Below are positions 45,816-54,297 of a DNA stretch of 64,000 nucleotides, piece after piece (the stretch's first letter is position 1; each line of letters starts with the position of its first letter). Origin of the DNA: Nitratidesulfovibrio sp. Its GTDB lineage: Bacteria > Desulfobacterota > Desulfovibrionia > Desulfovibrionales > Desulfovibrionaceae. The stretch is taken from contig NZ_JBDXXH010000002.1 of the NCBI RefSeq assembly GCF_040373385.1, positions 62,001 through 126,000 of the forward strand, in the 5' to 3' direction. The notes beneath the pieces are model-generated. The model searched no databases. It was not told where the DNA came from and saw only the letters and a list, made by a program, of their open reading frames with translations. The position numbers were made by a program, and so were the translations under genes.

Positions 45816-46013
45816 AGCGGGGCGGCACGAGTGCCTTTTTGCCCTCTGTCTGCGTCAGAATGGTTTTTTATTACGGTCGAATACCGCAAAAGTGCGCTCT
45901 GCGGTCGCCATCCGTAAGGCTCGCAGGCTCGCCTAACGGCTGCCGCACTCCCTTCATAAAAAACCATTCTTCCTTGGCAGAGAACAAAAATCCTACTCGT
46001 GCCGCCCCGCTCT
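45814..46013. repeat. Long-hairpin interspersed element, copy D (200 bp)
   Basis: Perfect 19-bp outer arms AGAGCGGGGCGGCACGAGT (45814-45832) and its complement (45995-46013), then AATGGTTTTTTAT (45859-45871) with ATAAAAAACCATT (45956-45968), 13 bp perfect. Apical CGGTCGAATAC at 45874-45884. It contains the folding insert TGCGGTCGCCATCCGTAAGG (from 45900). Stem sequences differ from A-C while staying paired. It starts within the TAG of the hydrolase gene. Confidence 0.92.
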
Positions 46014-46059
46014 TAATCAACAGATAAGCATGGAACGCACATCCTTTTGGAGAAATACC

Positions 46060-46734
46060 ATGAGCAAGACCGCCACCCCGCCCGCCAATCCTGTGGACAC
46101 CTTCTGGACCATCCGCCTGGCCACCACCAAGGAAGCCCTTGAAGCCAACAACTTCGAGGTGTCCATGGCCGAAAGCCTGGCCGACGCTGCCCGCATCTTT
46201 CTGCAAGACATCCTGCCCGCATCCGGCGCCAAAACCGTGTCCTTCGGCGGTTCCATGAGCATCGGCAAGAGCGGTGTGCCCGAAGCCCTGCGCGCCATGG
46301 ATTCCATCGAATTGCTGGACACCATGAACTACAAGCTGCCTGCGGCGGAAATGTACGAACTGCGCCGCCAGTCCCTGCTGGTGGACCTGTTCCTGTCCAG
46401 CACCAACGCCCTTACCGTGGACGGCAAGCTGGTGAACCTGGACATGATCGGCAACCGGGTGGGCGGCATCAACTTCGGCCCCAAGAAGGTGGTGCTGTTC
46501 GTGGGCCGCAACAAGGTGGTGGACAGCGTGGACGACGGCATGCGCCGCATCAAGGAATTCTCCGCGCCCACCAACGCCATCCGCCTGGCCAAGAAGACCC
46601 CGTGCACCAAGGTTGCGGAATGCATGGACTGCAAGAGCCCCGACCGCATCTGTAATGTCTGGACCATCACGGAAAAGGCCTTCCCGGCCAAGCGCATTCA
46701 CGTGGTCCTGATCAATGAGGATACCGGGCTGTAG
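46060..46734 (+). CDS. LUD-domain protein (LutC/YkgG-like)
   Basis: 224 residues. Core of the LUD family (SFGGSMSIGKSGVPEAL, SLLVDLFLSSTNALTVDG, NRVGGINFGPKKVV). LutC-type proteins take part in lactate oxidation complexes, but many single LUD proteins are unassigned; no LutA or LutB gene is next to it. A cysteine-rich stretch near 182-196 (PCTKVAECMDCKSPD, then C) may bind metal. Start at 46060 has TTTTGGAGA upstream. A hairpin element follows directly. Confidence 0.85.
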   Translation: MSKTATPPANPVDTFWTIRLATTKEALEANNFEVSMAESLADAARIFLQDILPASGAKTVSFGGSMSIGKSGVPEALRAMDSIELLDTMNYKLPAAEMYELRRQSLLVDLFLSSTNALTVDGKLVNLDMIGNRVGGINFGPKKVVLFVGRNKVVDSVDDGMRRIKEFSAPTNAIRLAKKTPCTKVAECMDCKSPDRICNVWTITEKAFPAKRIHVVLINEDTGL

Positions 46735-46921
46735 CCTCGCCCCCAAATTGTCTTTTCGCCCGTTGGCGTCGTCAAACTTCGCCTGCCATGTCGGTCGAAT
46801 ACGATAAGAGTACGCGTTGCGGTCGCCATCCGTAAGGCTCGCAAGCTCGCCTAACGGCTGCCGCACTCCCTCATGGCAGGCTCGTTTTCCTCGCCAACGA
46901 ACGAAAATCCTAATTTGGGCC
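46735..46921. repeat. Long-hairpin interspersed element, copy C
   Basis: Begins at the LUD stop codon. CCCAAATT (46742-46749) pairs with AATTTGGG (46912-46919); CCTGCCAT pairs exactly with ATGGCAGG; apical CGGTCGAATAC at 46792-46802. Relative to copy B it has a 51-bp insert in the apical region, the same folding insert as in copy D. Its outermost arms no longer pair. Confidence 0.9.
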
Positions 46922-47091
46922 ACTTGCTGACACGAGGCTGTTTGAGATTGCGCCGTCCCTGAAAGGGTGATGCATCGAACGTCCTTCGGGATGTTTCCGG
47001 GTGCAGGGGAGGCGACACGGGCCGGACCGGAGCGCGCGGCGTCCCCGGTAGCTGGCGGCCCGCGCACCGCACGCCGCACGCAGGGGGACGG
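46922..47091. other. Gap before the fused CoA ligase gene
   Basis: The 170 bp after copy C show no gene; with the element the gene-free stretch is 357 bp. GGGGGACGG precedes the next start. Confidence 0.4.
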
Positions 47092-49221
47092 ATGTTCCTG
47101 AACGAACACCAGAGCAAGAAGCTGTTTGCCGCAGCGGGGATTGCCGTCCCCGCCGGGGATTGTCTGGGGCCGGAAGACGTGGACGCGTATGCGCCGCCGT
47201 TTCCCGGCCCCTGGTACGTCAAGGCGCAGGTGCTTACAGGCGGGCGCGGCAAGGCGGGCGGGGTGCTGCGGGCCGATACGCCCGATGCGCTGCGCGCCAC
47301 CGCGCGGACCATCCTGGGCATGACCATCAAGGGCCACGCCGTGCCCTTCGTGCGGGTGGAACCGGCCACGGACATCCGCAAGGAATGTTACCTGTCGTTC
47401 ATGCTTTCGCGCCAGCGGCGCGAAATGCTGCTGACCACCAGCCACCGGGGTGGCATGGAGGTGGAGGCCACGGCGGATGCCCGCAAGCCGCTGGTGCAGC
47501 GGGTGCCGCTGGACGCGGGCCTGCGCGACCATCACCTGCGGGCGGCGTTCTTCGAGCTGGGGGCAGACCCGGCGGGCTGGGCGGGCTTCCGCGATCTGGC
47601 GGAACGGTTGTTCCGCGCCGTGCGAGACGACGGCCTGCTGCTGGCGGAAATCAACCCGCTGGTGTTCACCGGGGCAGGGCAGTGGGTGGCCCTGGACGGC
47701 AAGGTGGAGTTGGATGACAACGTGATGGACCTGCGGCCCGACCTGCAAGGCTACTACACGCCGGAGCACCAGGGCGCGGAAGAAAACGCCGCGCGCGATG
47801 CCGGGCTGAGCTATGTGGGCCTTTCCGGCTGGGTGGGCCTTTTGGTCAACGGCGCGGGCCTTGCCATGGCCACCATGGACTTGCTGAACTTTTCCGGCCT
47901 GCCCGCCGCCAACTTCATGGACCTTGGCGGTGCGGCGGACGGCGCGCGCATGCGCCGGGCGCTGGACTTGCTGTTCGCCAATCCCAAGGTGCGGGCGGTG
48001 TTCATCAACCTGTTCGGGGGCATCGTGTCCTGCGCCGGGGTGGCCCGCGCGCTGATGGAGGCGCTGGGCGCGGAACGCGCCGCCCAGCCCGTGGTGGTGC
48101 GCATGGCCGGGCACGAATCGGCAGAGGGGCGCGAACTGCTGCGCGCCTTTGCCCACCCGGACGTGGTTATCGCGGACGAGGTGTCCGACGCGCTGGATGC
48201 CCTGCGGGGGATCGACACCGCCAATCGCGCCCGTGAAGGCGTGGACGCCGTGCCGCCTGCCGCGTATCCTTTGGCCGACGAGGCGTGGCCGCTGCCGCCC
48301 GCTGCCCGCAAGGGCTACCGGCGCTCCGGAAGGCGCGGCGTGCCGTGGCTGGGGCCGGACACGCAGGTGCTGGTCCAGGGCATCACCGGCAAGGTGGCCC
48401 AGCGCCATGTGCAGCTGATGCAGGAATACGGCACGCGCATCGTGGCCGGGGTCACCCCGTTCAAGGGCGGGCAGAGCGTGCTGGGCGTGCCGGTGTACGA
48501 TTCGGTGCACGAGGCGTGCAGGCACCACCGCATCGATGCTTCCATCATCTTCGTGCCCGCGCCCTTCGCGCCGGATGCGGTCATGGAGGCGGCGGCGGAG
48601 GAAATCCCGTGGGCGGTGTGCATCACCGAGGGCATTCCGCAGCGGGCCATGCTTTCCGCGCTGAAGAACGTGCCGCCGTCGCCCACGCGGGTCATCGGCC
48701 CCAACACGCCGGGCATCATCGTGCCGGGGGCCACCAAGATCGGCATCATGCCGGGCTACGTGTTCACCCCGGGGCCGGTGGCCATTTTCTCGCGCTCGGG
48801 CACGCTGACCTACGAGGCGGCGGCCCGCCTTTCGGCGGCGGGCATCGGCCAGTCGTTCTGCGCCGGGGTGGGGGGCGATTCGTTCATCGGCAGCGATTTC
48901 ATTGCGCTGTTCGAATGCATCCGCGACGATGACGCCACCGAGGCCGTGCTGGTGCTGGGCGAAGTGGGCGGCACGGCGGAAGAGGACCTGGCCCGCTGGG
49001 TGACCGCCACCGGCTTTGCCAAGCCGGTGCTGGGCTTCATCGCCGCGCGCACGGCGCCGCCCGGTCGCCGCATGGGCCACGCCGGGGCCATTCTGGACGA
49101 GGCCACCGGCGGGGTGGACGGCAAGTTGCAGGCCATGCGCGATGCGGGCTTTGCCGTGTGCCCGGACCTTGCCAGCCTGCCGGAGCGGGTGGCAAGGGCG
49201 CTGGGCAGGGACGCAGGCTGA
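47092..49221 (+). CDS. ADP-forming acyl-CoA synthetase, SucC-SucD-like fusion
   Basis: 709 residues. The N-terminal part (about 1-395) is an ATP-grasp beta subunit starting MFLNEHQSKKLFAAAGI, with LAEINPLVF and NLFGGIVSCAGVA; the C-terminal part (about 420-705) is an alpha subunit with QGITGKVAQRHV and the phosphohistidine motif GRRMGHAGAI (about 660). It makes ATP or GTP from an acyl-CoA, or the reverse; substrate (succinate, acetate, aryl acid) is not decided. Order beta-alpha in one chain is the reverse of many archaeal ADP-forming acetyl-CoA synthetases (alpha-beta). Adjacent to a 2-oxoacid decarboxylase, which hints at amino-acid-derived acids. Confidence 0.87.
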   Translation: MFLNEHQSKKLFAAAGIAVPAGDCLGPEDVDAYAPPFPGPWYVKAQVLTGGRGKAGGVLRADTPDALRATARTILGMTIKGHAVPFVRVEPATDIRKECYLSFMLSRQRREMLLTTSHRGGMEVEATADARKPLVQRVPLDAGLRDHHLRAAFFELGADPAGWAGFRDLAERLFRAVRDDGLLLAEINPLVFTGAGQWVALDGKVELDDNVMDLRPDLQGYYTPEHQGAEENAARDAGLSYVGLSGWVGLLVNGAGLAMATMDLLNFSGLPAANFMDLGGAADGARMRRALDLLFANPKVRAVFINLFGGIVSCAGVARALMEALGAERAAQPVVVRMAGHESAEGRELLRAFAHPDVVIADEVSDALDALRGIDTANRAREGVDAVPPAAYPLADEAWPLPPAARKGYRRSGRRGVPWLGPDTQVLVQGITGKVAQRHVQLMQEYGTRIVAGVTPFKGGQSVLGVPVYDSVHEACRHHRIDASIIFVPAPFAPDAVMEAAAEEIPWAVCITEGIPQRAMLSALKNVPPSPTRVIGPNTPGIIVPGATKIGIMPGYVFTPGPVAIFSRSGTLTYEAAARLSAAGIGQSFCAGVGGDSFIGSDFIALFECIRDDDATEAVLVLGEVGGTAEEDLARWVTATGFAKPVLGFIAARTAPPGRRMGHAGAILDEATGGVDGKLQAMRDAGFAVCPDLASLPERVARALGRDAG

Positions 49222-49252
49222 CCCGCGCCGGGGCGTTGGACTTTTTTCCACC

Positions 49253-49290
49253 GGGCGCGGCGGCATCGGCTTGCCGCGCCCCGGCTTTTG
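49253..49290 (+). terminator. Terminator after the fused CoA ligase
   Basis: GGGCGCGG pairs with CCGCGCCC around a ~12-base loop, followed by CGGCTTTTG. An outer alternative stem GCCGGGGCG (49227-49235)/CGCCCCGGC (49277-49285) ends at the same TTTT. Confidence 0.6.
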
Positions 49291-49399
49291 GTCTAGGTGC
49301 GGTGTGCTGTGGTCTGGCCGCCCGCGTGGCGGCCGTGCTGCGCATCGCCCGGCATATTCCCGGCACATTACCGCGATCACAAGCCTTGCGAGGATTATC

Positions 49400-51118
49400 A
49401 TGAACATCACCGAAGCACTGCTGCACGCCCTGAAGGAACGCGGCGCGCGCGAGGTCTGGGGCATTCCCGGCGACTTCGCGCTGCCCTACTTCAAGATCAT
49501 CGAACAGACCGGCATCCTGCCGCTTATCACCCTGACGCACGAACCGGGTCTGGGCTTTGCCGCAGACGCCGCCGCGCGCATCCGCCGGGGGCTCAGCGTG
49601 GCTGCCGTCACCTACGGGGCCGGGGCCATCAACATGCTGAACGCCGTAGCCCAGGCCTTTGCCGAAAAGTCGCCGGTGGTGGTCATTTCCGGGGCGCCGG
49701 GCACGGCGGAGCGGGCGCGTGGGCTTTTGCTGCACCATCAGGTGAAGACCGTGGGCTCGCAGTTCCGCATGTATCAGGAAGTCACCTGCGACCAGGGCAT
49801 TCTGGACGACCCGGCCACCGCGCCCGCCATCATCGAGCGGGTGCTGCGCAACTGCCTGGAACATTCGCGCCCGGTGTATCTGGAGATTCCGCGCGACATG
49901 CCCGCCGTGGCCTGCGACCCGGTACCGCCGCATGCCCCCACCCCCTGTGACGAAGAGGCGGTGGCCGCCTGCGCGGCGGAAGTGCTGGCCCGGCTGCGCG
50001 CCGCCAGCCGTCCGGTGCTGATGGTGGGGGTGGAGGTGCGCCGCTACGGCCTTGAGGACCGCGTGGCGGAACTGGCCGACAGGCTGGGCGTGCCCGTGGT
50101 CACCAGCTTCATGGGGCGCGGGCTGCTGGCGGGCAAGGCCTGCCTGCAGGGCACCTACATGGGCGTGGCGGGCGATGCCGCCATCACCCGGGCAGTGGAA
50201 GGCTCCGACGGCCTGTTGCTGCTGGGGGTGATCATGTCCGACACCAACTTCGGGGTGTCAGCCAGCCACATCGATCGCCGCCGCCTGATGCACGCCGAGG
50301 ATCGCCAGGTGCGCATGGGCTTCCACACCTACCATGACATCCCGCTGGAAAGGCTGGTGGATGCCCTGCTGGTGGCCATGCCCGAAGGGGCGCGGGCCTG
50401 TGCGGCTCCGGCTGGTCTGAACGACGACGGCACGGACGGGGCCACCGCGCCCCTTGGCCGCAACGTGGTGTACCGGCGCGGCTTTGTGGCCGACGACGCC
50501 CCGGTCACCCCCGACGACATTGCCGTGCTGCTCAACGATTTCTACGATCAGGTGGGCGCCGGGCGCGATGCCGGAACCGTCGGCGGTGCCGAGCCGGACC
50601 CCTTTCCGTGGCCGCTGGCCTGCGACATTGGCGACTGCCTGTTCACCGCGCTGTCGGTGCGCCCCGTGCCCATGGTGGGGCCGGGGTACTACGCCAGCAT
50701 GGGCTTTGGCGTGCCCGCGGGCATGGGCTTGCAGGTGACCACCGGCCAGCGTTCGCTGACCCTGGTGGGCGACGGGGCCTTCCAGATGACTGGCATGGAG
50801 CTTGGCAACTGCGCACGTCTTGGCATCGACCCGGTAATCGTGGTGTTCAACAACGCCTCGTGGGAAATGCTGCGGGTGTTCCAGCCGGAAACTTCGTACA
50901 GCGCCATCAACACGCTGGACTTCGCCGCCTTTGCCGATGCGCTGGGTGGACGCGGCCACCGCGTGACCACCCGGCGCGAGTTGGCGGCGGCCTTCGCTGC
51001 GGCCACCACGGAGCGCGGGCGCTTCCAGCTTATCGACGTGCGGCTGGAAAAGGGGGCCATCTCGGACACGCTGGCCAACTTCGTGGCCGGGGTGAAGCGG
51101 GTGTCCGGCGTGAAGTAG
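49400..51118 (+). CDS. Thiamine-diphosphate-dependent 2-oxoacid decarboxylase (indolepyruvate/phenylpyruvate decarboxylase-like)
   Basis: 572 residues. The ThDP-activating glutamate is E48 (LTHEPGLGFAADAAAR); the central domain is about 190-330; the ThDP/Mg motif GDGAFQMTGMELG with FNNASWE lies at about 455-495. It should decarboxylate an aromatic or branched 2-oxoacid to an aldehyde. The start at 49400 with GAGGATT upstream gives the standard N-terminus. A ~40-residue variable segment (about 335-375) separates the domains. Lies 178 bp after the CoA ligase gene across a terminator. Confidence 0.88.
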   Translation: MNITEALLHALKERGAREVWGIPGDFALPYFKIIEQTGILPLITLTHEPGLGFAADAAARIRRGLSVAAVTYGAGAINMLNAVAQAFAEKSPVVVISGAPGTAERARGLLLHHQVKTVGSQFRMYQEVTCDQGILDDPATAPAIIERVLRNCLEHSRPVYLEIPRDMPAVACDPVPPHAPTPCDEEAVAACAAEVLARLRAASRPVLMVGVEVRRYGLEDRVAELADRLGVPVVTSFMGRGLLAGKACLQGTYMGVAGDAAITRAVEGSDGLLLLGVIMSDTNFGVSASHIDRRRLMHAEDRQVRMGFHTYHDIPLERLVDALLVAMPEGARACAAPAGLNDDGTDGATAPLGRNVVYRRGFVADDAPVTPDDIAVLLNDFYDQVGAGRDAGTVGGAEPDPFPWPLACDIGDCLFTALSVRPVPMVGPGYYASMGFGVPAGMGLQVTTGQRSLTLVGDGAFQMTGMELGNCARLGIDPVIVVFNNASWEMLRVFQPETSYSAINTLDFAAFADALGGRGHRVTTRRELAAAFAAATTERGRFQLIDVRLEKGAISDTLANFVAGVKRVSGVK

Positions 51119-51152
51119 CCGGGCGTGCCTTCGGATTTCTTCATGTGACAAG

Positions 51153-51169
51153 GCCGGGCAGCGCCCGGC
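51153..51169. terminator. Short hairpin between convergent genes
   Basis: GCCGGGC (51153-51159) and GCCCGGC (51163-51169) pair around AGC, with an A-run on the right, so on the minus strand the A-run precedes rather than follows it; termination is uncertain. Confidence 0.35.
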
Positions 51170-51186
51170 AAAAAGCGCAAGCGAAA

Positions 51187-51215
51187 CGGGGCGCGGTCCG
51201 AGGGACCGCGCCCCG
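51187..51215. terminator. Perfect 13-bp hairpin between convergent genes
   Basis: CGGGGCGCGGTCC (51187-51199) pairs with GGACCGCGCCCCG (51203-51215) around GAG. On the minus strand it is followed by TTTCGC, so it most likely serves the 51300-51887 gene. Confidence 0.6.
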
Positions 51216-51299
51216 CATGCGTTGCGGAACAGATGGTGAACAGGCGGGAGCTGGTTGGAGCGGGGGATATGGTGAACCCCTCGATCTGCCCGGCCTGTG

Positions 51300-51887
51300 C
51301 TACTTGGTCGACTTGCCCAGCGAGGCGAACGACACGACGCTGCCCGTCCCGCCGCCCCCGCCGCCCCCGCCGCCCCCGCCGGAGGACTGCTTGGCTGCCT
51401 GGGCTTGCAATTCGTTGATTTGCTGCTGCAATTCGTTGATCTGCTGGTACAGCGGGCGGGTGATCGATTCCTTCACCCCGTCGGGCGTGGAACCCTGTTC
51501 CACCTGCGCTATCTGCTGCTGCAACTGCTCGATCTTCTTTTCCAGTTCCTCGACCTGCTTGGCCGTGGAATCTCCCCCGCCAGCGCCCCCGGCGGCGGCA
51601 GCGGCGGTATCGTCCAGGCTTTCACCTTCCAGCAGGTCGTCGTCGCCGGTCGCCGCGCCCGCCTCGGTCAGGGTGCCCGCTTCCTGCGCGGCATCGGCCT
51701 CGGCCTGCTGGCGTGCGGCCAGCATTTCGCGGGCAAGGCGCATGGCCTCCTCGGATATGGACACCCGGTCGCCCGACTGCGTGGTGGCAACGCTTTGCGT
51801 GGCACGCCGGGTGGTGGAGATGCCCGAGATGTAGTCCGTGGACGACACCCCGTAGCCCTGCATCAGTTCCATTGTCCAATCGCTCAT
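51300..51887 (-). CDS. Unrecognised coiled-coil protein with polyglycine tract
   Basis: 195 residues, no family recognised. N-terminus MSDWTMELMQGYGVSSTDYI, a Ser/Thr-rich stretch to about 50, Ala/Glu-rich helix (about 48-75), an acidic/Ala region, then a heptad-like coiled coil with many Gln/Ile/Leu (about 112-170, EELEKKIEQLQQQIAQVEQ) and a run of 11 glycines (about 173-183) before a short end. The run is encoded by near-repeating GGC/GGG codons, prone to slippage. No signal peptide. Possibly a surface-appendage or scaffolding protein; that is speculation. Confidence 0.7.
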   Translation of the reverse strand: MSDWTMELMQGYGVSSTDYISGISTTRRATQSVATTQSGDRVSISEEAMRLAREMLAARQQAEADAAQEAGTLTEAGAATGDDDLLEGESLDDTAAAAAGGAGGGDSTAKQVEELEKKIEQLQQQIAQVEQGSTPDGVKESITRPLYQQINELQQQINELQAQAAKQSSGGGGGGGGGGGTGSVVSFASLGKSTK

Positions 51888-52099
51888 CACCGCATCCTCC
51901 GTGCATGACTGGCGGCTGCCCGGCCCGGCGTTGGCGGAAGCGCCCGGTAGTTTCGGGGTGCATCCGGGCGTGCCAGGACGCGCACGGCATCCGGCAGGAC
52001 CTGCCGCCCTTTTCGGCGTGCCCGAAGGAATGCAAAAGTCGTGTAAAGGGAAAACGTTTCCCGGTGGCCCGGCGCGCGCAATGGTGTGCGCACGCAGGC

Positions 52100-52726
52100 T
52101 CAGGTCGCACCTGCGGAACGGTGAAGGCGGGCGGGGGAATAGATGATGGCGTTCATGGTGCTGCCCGGAATTCGCTGAAAGCCGAACCCCAGGTACCATG
52201 CGGTCAGCGTGCGCTGGTCCAGGCAGCCGTTGCCGTGGGCCAGGGGCAGGGCGTTGGCCACGATGTGCAGTCCGTGCCGTTCGGCAATGGCCACCAGCAG
52301 GGCCATGGCCTGCGAACCGTGCCCGGCGCGCCGGGCGTCGGAATGGATTTGCAGCAACGACATGCGGTCCTGCCAGAAGCACACCAGCATGCGCACCGGC
52401 CCCAGTTGCCGGAACCCGGACCGACTGCCCGGCGCGGGCGTGGTGTGGCGCAGGTAGCAGTGGCGCGCGGCCAGGGTGGCCGGGGGCAGGCCCGCCGGGG
52501 CAGGGGGCGGCGTTGCTGCCGGGGATGCCCCTTGTGCTGGAGCGCGGGTACCCTGCGGGGCATGCGGACCATGGAAGCCGGGTGTGTCCGGCGTGTCCGG
52601 CGTGTCCGGTGTGTCTGGCATGGCTGGCGCTGCGGGAGGGGGCACGGGAGGAATCACGGAATGGGGTACGACGGCGCTGCGGGAAGGAGCGTCGGTGTGC
52701 CAGGGCGGTTGCGCGGAAAGCGGCAT
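52100..52726 (-). CDS. GNAT-like N-acetyltransferase with Pro/Thr-rich N-terminus
   Basis: 208 residues. The C-terminal half resembles GNAT folds: LLQIHSDARRAGHGSQAMAL (about 126-145; R-R-A-G-H-G-S matches the acetyl-CoA pyrophosphate loop), then a strand-helix with WYLGFGFQRIPGS. The first ~95 residues are low complexity with a PDT repeat (PDTPDTPDTPDTPG, about 37-50, from 9-bp DNA repeats). The true start could be downstream, for example near residue 112 (MLVCFWQDRMSLLQIH). Confidence 0.62.
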   Translation of the reverse strand: MPLSAQPPWHTDAPSRSAVVPHSVIPPVPPPAAPAMPDTPDTPDTPDTPGFHGPHAPQGTRAPAQGASPAATPPPAPAGLPPATLAARHCYLRHTTPAPGSRSGFRQLGPVRMLVCFWQDRMSLLQIHSDARRAGHGSQAMALLVAIAERHGLHIVANALPLAHGNGCLDQRTLTAWYLGFGFQRIPGSTMNAIIYSPARLHRSAGAT

Positions 52727-53692
52727 GGTGGATACCTCGTGAAGGTGATGGGTGCGAGCCTGAAGCGGTCGATGGGCGGACGACGCAAAAGTCCCCCCTT
52801 TCCGTTGCGGAGAAAGGGGGGACGTCCGTGGCCGGAATGGCCTAGGTAAGCAGGACTACCCCCCGTGCGCCTCGCGGGCGGCACGGAGGAAGATGCCGCG
52901 CGGGGCGGCGGTGGGGCGGAAGGCCCCGGTACGCGAAACACGGCCATGTGCGGCGCACTTAACCTGTAGCGTACTGGAAAGGAAGGAGGGGCCTTTTGGG
53001 GGCGTGTTCTGCTGCTGCATGATCGTGATGTGTGTACGCACGTCTTGACAGAGTGTGCATGGTGAATCAGATGCTCGGTGTCATGATTCCATGGCCGGAA
53101 GCTTAAGTCAAGCCGGTTTGCGAAATTTCATGCCAACCATTGGTTGTGCGGAAAACCATGTTCAGGTGGTCTTTTGGTCTGTGCGCAATGCGGGATGAAT
53201 GCTGTTTCTGATGTCGCATTGGCTGCGTGTTGCGTTGTGCAATACTGCAATGCATATCCAACGCAGTATGCATGATGTCGTGTTCTTGCGATGGCGCGGA
53301 TAGCGGAAAGGGCCGCGCGGAGGGTTTGGGGAGGGTGTCAGGGCAGGGCCATGCAGCCGATGCGCCGGGCCTGTTCGCATCCGGCGGGGTAGTCGCGGCA
53401 GCGGGCGGGCTGGGGTTTCGGAGTTGTCCCAGCCTGTCGCGGGGGGCGCTTGCCCGCCATGAGAAAGCTTGCAGCGCCTTGCGGCGCGCGAAGATGCCGC
53501 GCACGACGCTTTTCCGCGAAAACGCGGGCATGGCATGTTGCCACCGGGGTGCGCCGGGTGTATCGGCAGGAACAGTCGGCGGCAACGGGCACATGGCGAA
53601 CCGCATTCGCACCGTGCCGCCCAATGCGGTGCGCCGCATGTGCCGCCGCCAACCTGTCGCAACGCAACGCATTGCCCGGAGGTATGCCTTCC
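52727..53692. other. Long gene-free region
   Basis: 966 bp with no convincing gene. It contains a strong hairpin (52791-52823), then from about 53030 to 53300 AT-richer sequence, including a TTGACA at 53045-53050, an inverted pair ACTGCAATGCAT/ATGCATGATG near 53243-53276, and palindromic TGTGTACGCAC near 53030. The open frame 53103-53699 (-) has scattered Met/Arg/His composition and no family resemblance. It may hold an untranslated RNA or regulatory region. Confidence 0.5.
52787..52823 (-). terminator. Terminator-like hairpin reading minus-strand
   Basis: GTCCCCCCTTTC (52791-52802) pairs exactly with GAAAGGGGGGAC (52812-52823). On the minus strand it is followed by TTTTGCG. It lies 65-97 bp upstream of the GNAT-like gene, with no minus-strand gene upstream, so it would end or attenuate a transcript that starts in the gene-free region. 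Confidence 0.75.
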
Positions 53693-53968
53693 ATGTCACA
53701 ACTCTCGCAGACGGATCCCGACGGCCTTGAAATCCATGACGTTGACTTCATCCAGACCGACGGCATGACGGAAGGGACGGGGACGCTGGTCATCGAGATG
53801 ACCCTCGACGACGAACGCGAGGTGACGCGCATTCATCGGAATGTTCCCGAGCATCTCTACGAGGCGTGGGAACAGCACGACTTCGACCCCGAGATGTACG
53901 TGGCCGAGATCGAGGACGCCTTTCCCTTCGACGAAGAAGAGGACGACGAGGCCGATCCGGCGGATTAG
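53693..53968 (+). CDS. Small acidic protein, unrecognised
   Basis: 91 residues, strongly acidic at the C-terminus (FPFDEEEDDEADPAD). No membrane segment or cysteines. GGAGG 11 bases upstream fixes the ATG at 53693; the ATG at 53684 is too close to it. Codon choice and the well-formed terminator behind it support a real gene. Function unknown; small acidic proteins of this kind may be anti-sigma-like or nucleic-acid mimics, which I cannot show. Confidence 0.72.
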   Translation: MSQLSQTDPDGLEIHDVDFIQTDGMTEGTGTLVIEMTLDDEREVTRIHRNVPEHLYEAWEQHDFDPEMYVAEIEDAFPFDEEEDDEADPAD

Positions 53969-54014
53969 GATGCGTGGCCCGCGCGTTTTCGGCGCGGTAT
54001 GATATTGTTGGATG

Positions 54015-54050
54015 AACGCCCCGATGGCTGTGGCCGTCGGGGCGTTTTGT
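54015..54050 (+). terminator. Terminator after the small acidic gene
   Basis: AACGCCCCGA (54015-54024) pairs exactly with TCGGGGCGTT (54037-54046), followed by TTGTG. Confidence 0.85.
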
Positions 54051-54156
54051 GCGTGTTAGTCCGGGCCTGGCGATTGCCTGCCCCCGGCTGGTGAGGTTAT
54101 CGTGGGTGACGGGGAGTCGCGCGCGGTTTGCGCGTCCAGCTCTCGGGGGGCAGACG

Positions 54157-54236
54157 GGGCACACCCCAGTTCGGGCACACCCCAGTTCGGGCACACCCCA
54201 GTTCGGGCACACACCCGTCCGGGCACACACCCGTCC
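54157..54236. repeat. 16-bp tandem repeat, five units
   Basis: Three exact units GGGCACACCCCAGTTC (54157, 54173, 54189) followed by two exact units GGGCACACACCCGTCC (54205, 54221). Two subtypes in blocks imply separate local expansions. The array ends 61 bp before the start codon. Confidence 0.95.
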
Positions 54237-54297
54237 GGGCTCGCCCATACCGGACACGTGGCGGGGGGCGGCATGCAGCGTTCACGATGGAGGGGGC

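Larger units (their letters stand above)
53969..54297. other. Intergenic region with terminator and 16-bp repeats
   Basis: 329 bp before the second diguanylate cyclase gene, with the terminator at 54015-54050 and repeats at 54157-54236. AGGGGG precedes the next start. Confidence 0.5.

Noticed and set aside
45871..49464. 1197-residue minus-strand open frame
   Set aside because: Antisense to the CoA ligase and LUD genes, which carry full family motifs; long antisense frames are common at this GC content.
53103..53699. 198-residue minus-strand frame in the gene-free region
   Set aside because: No ribosome site, no family resemblance, erratic composition, and it overlaps the 5' part of the small acidic gene region.
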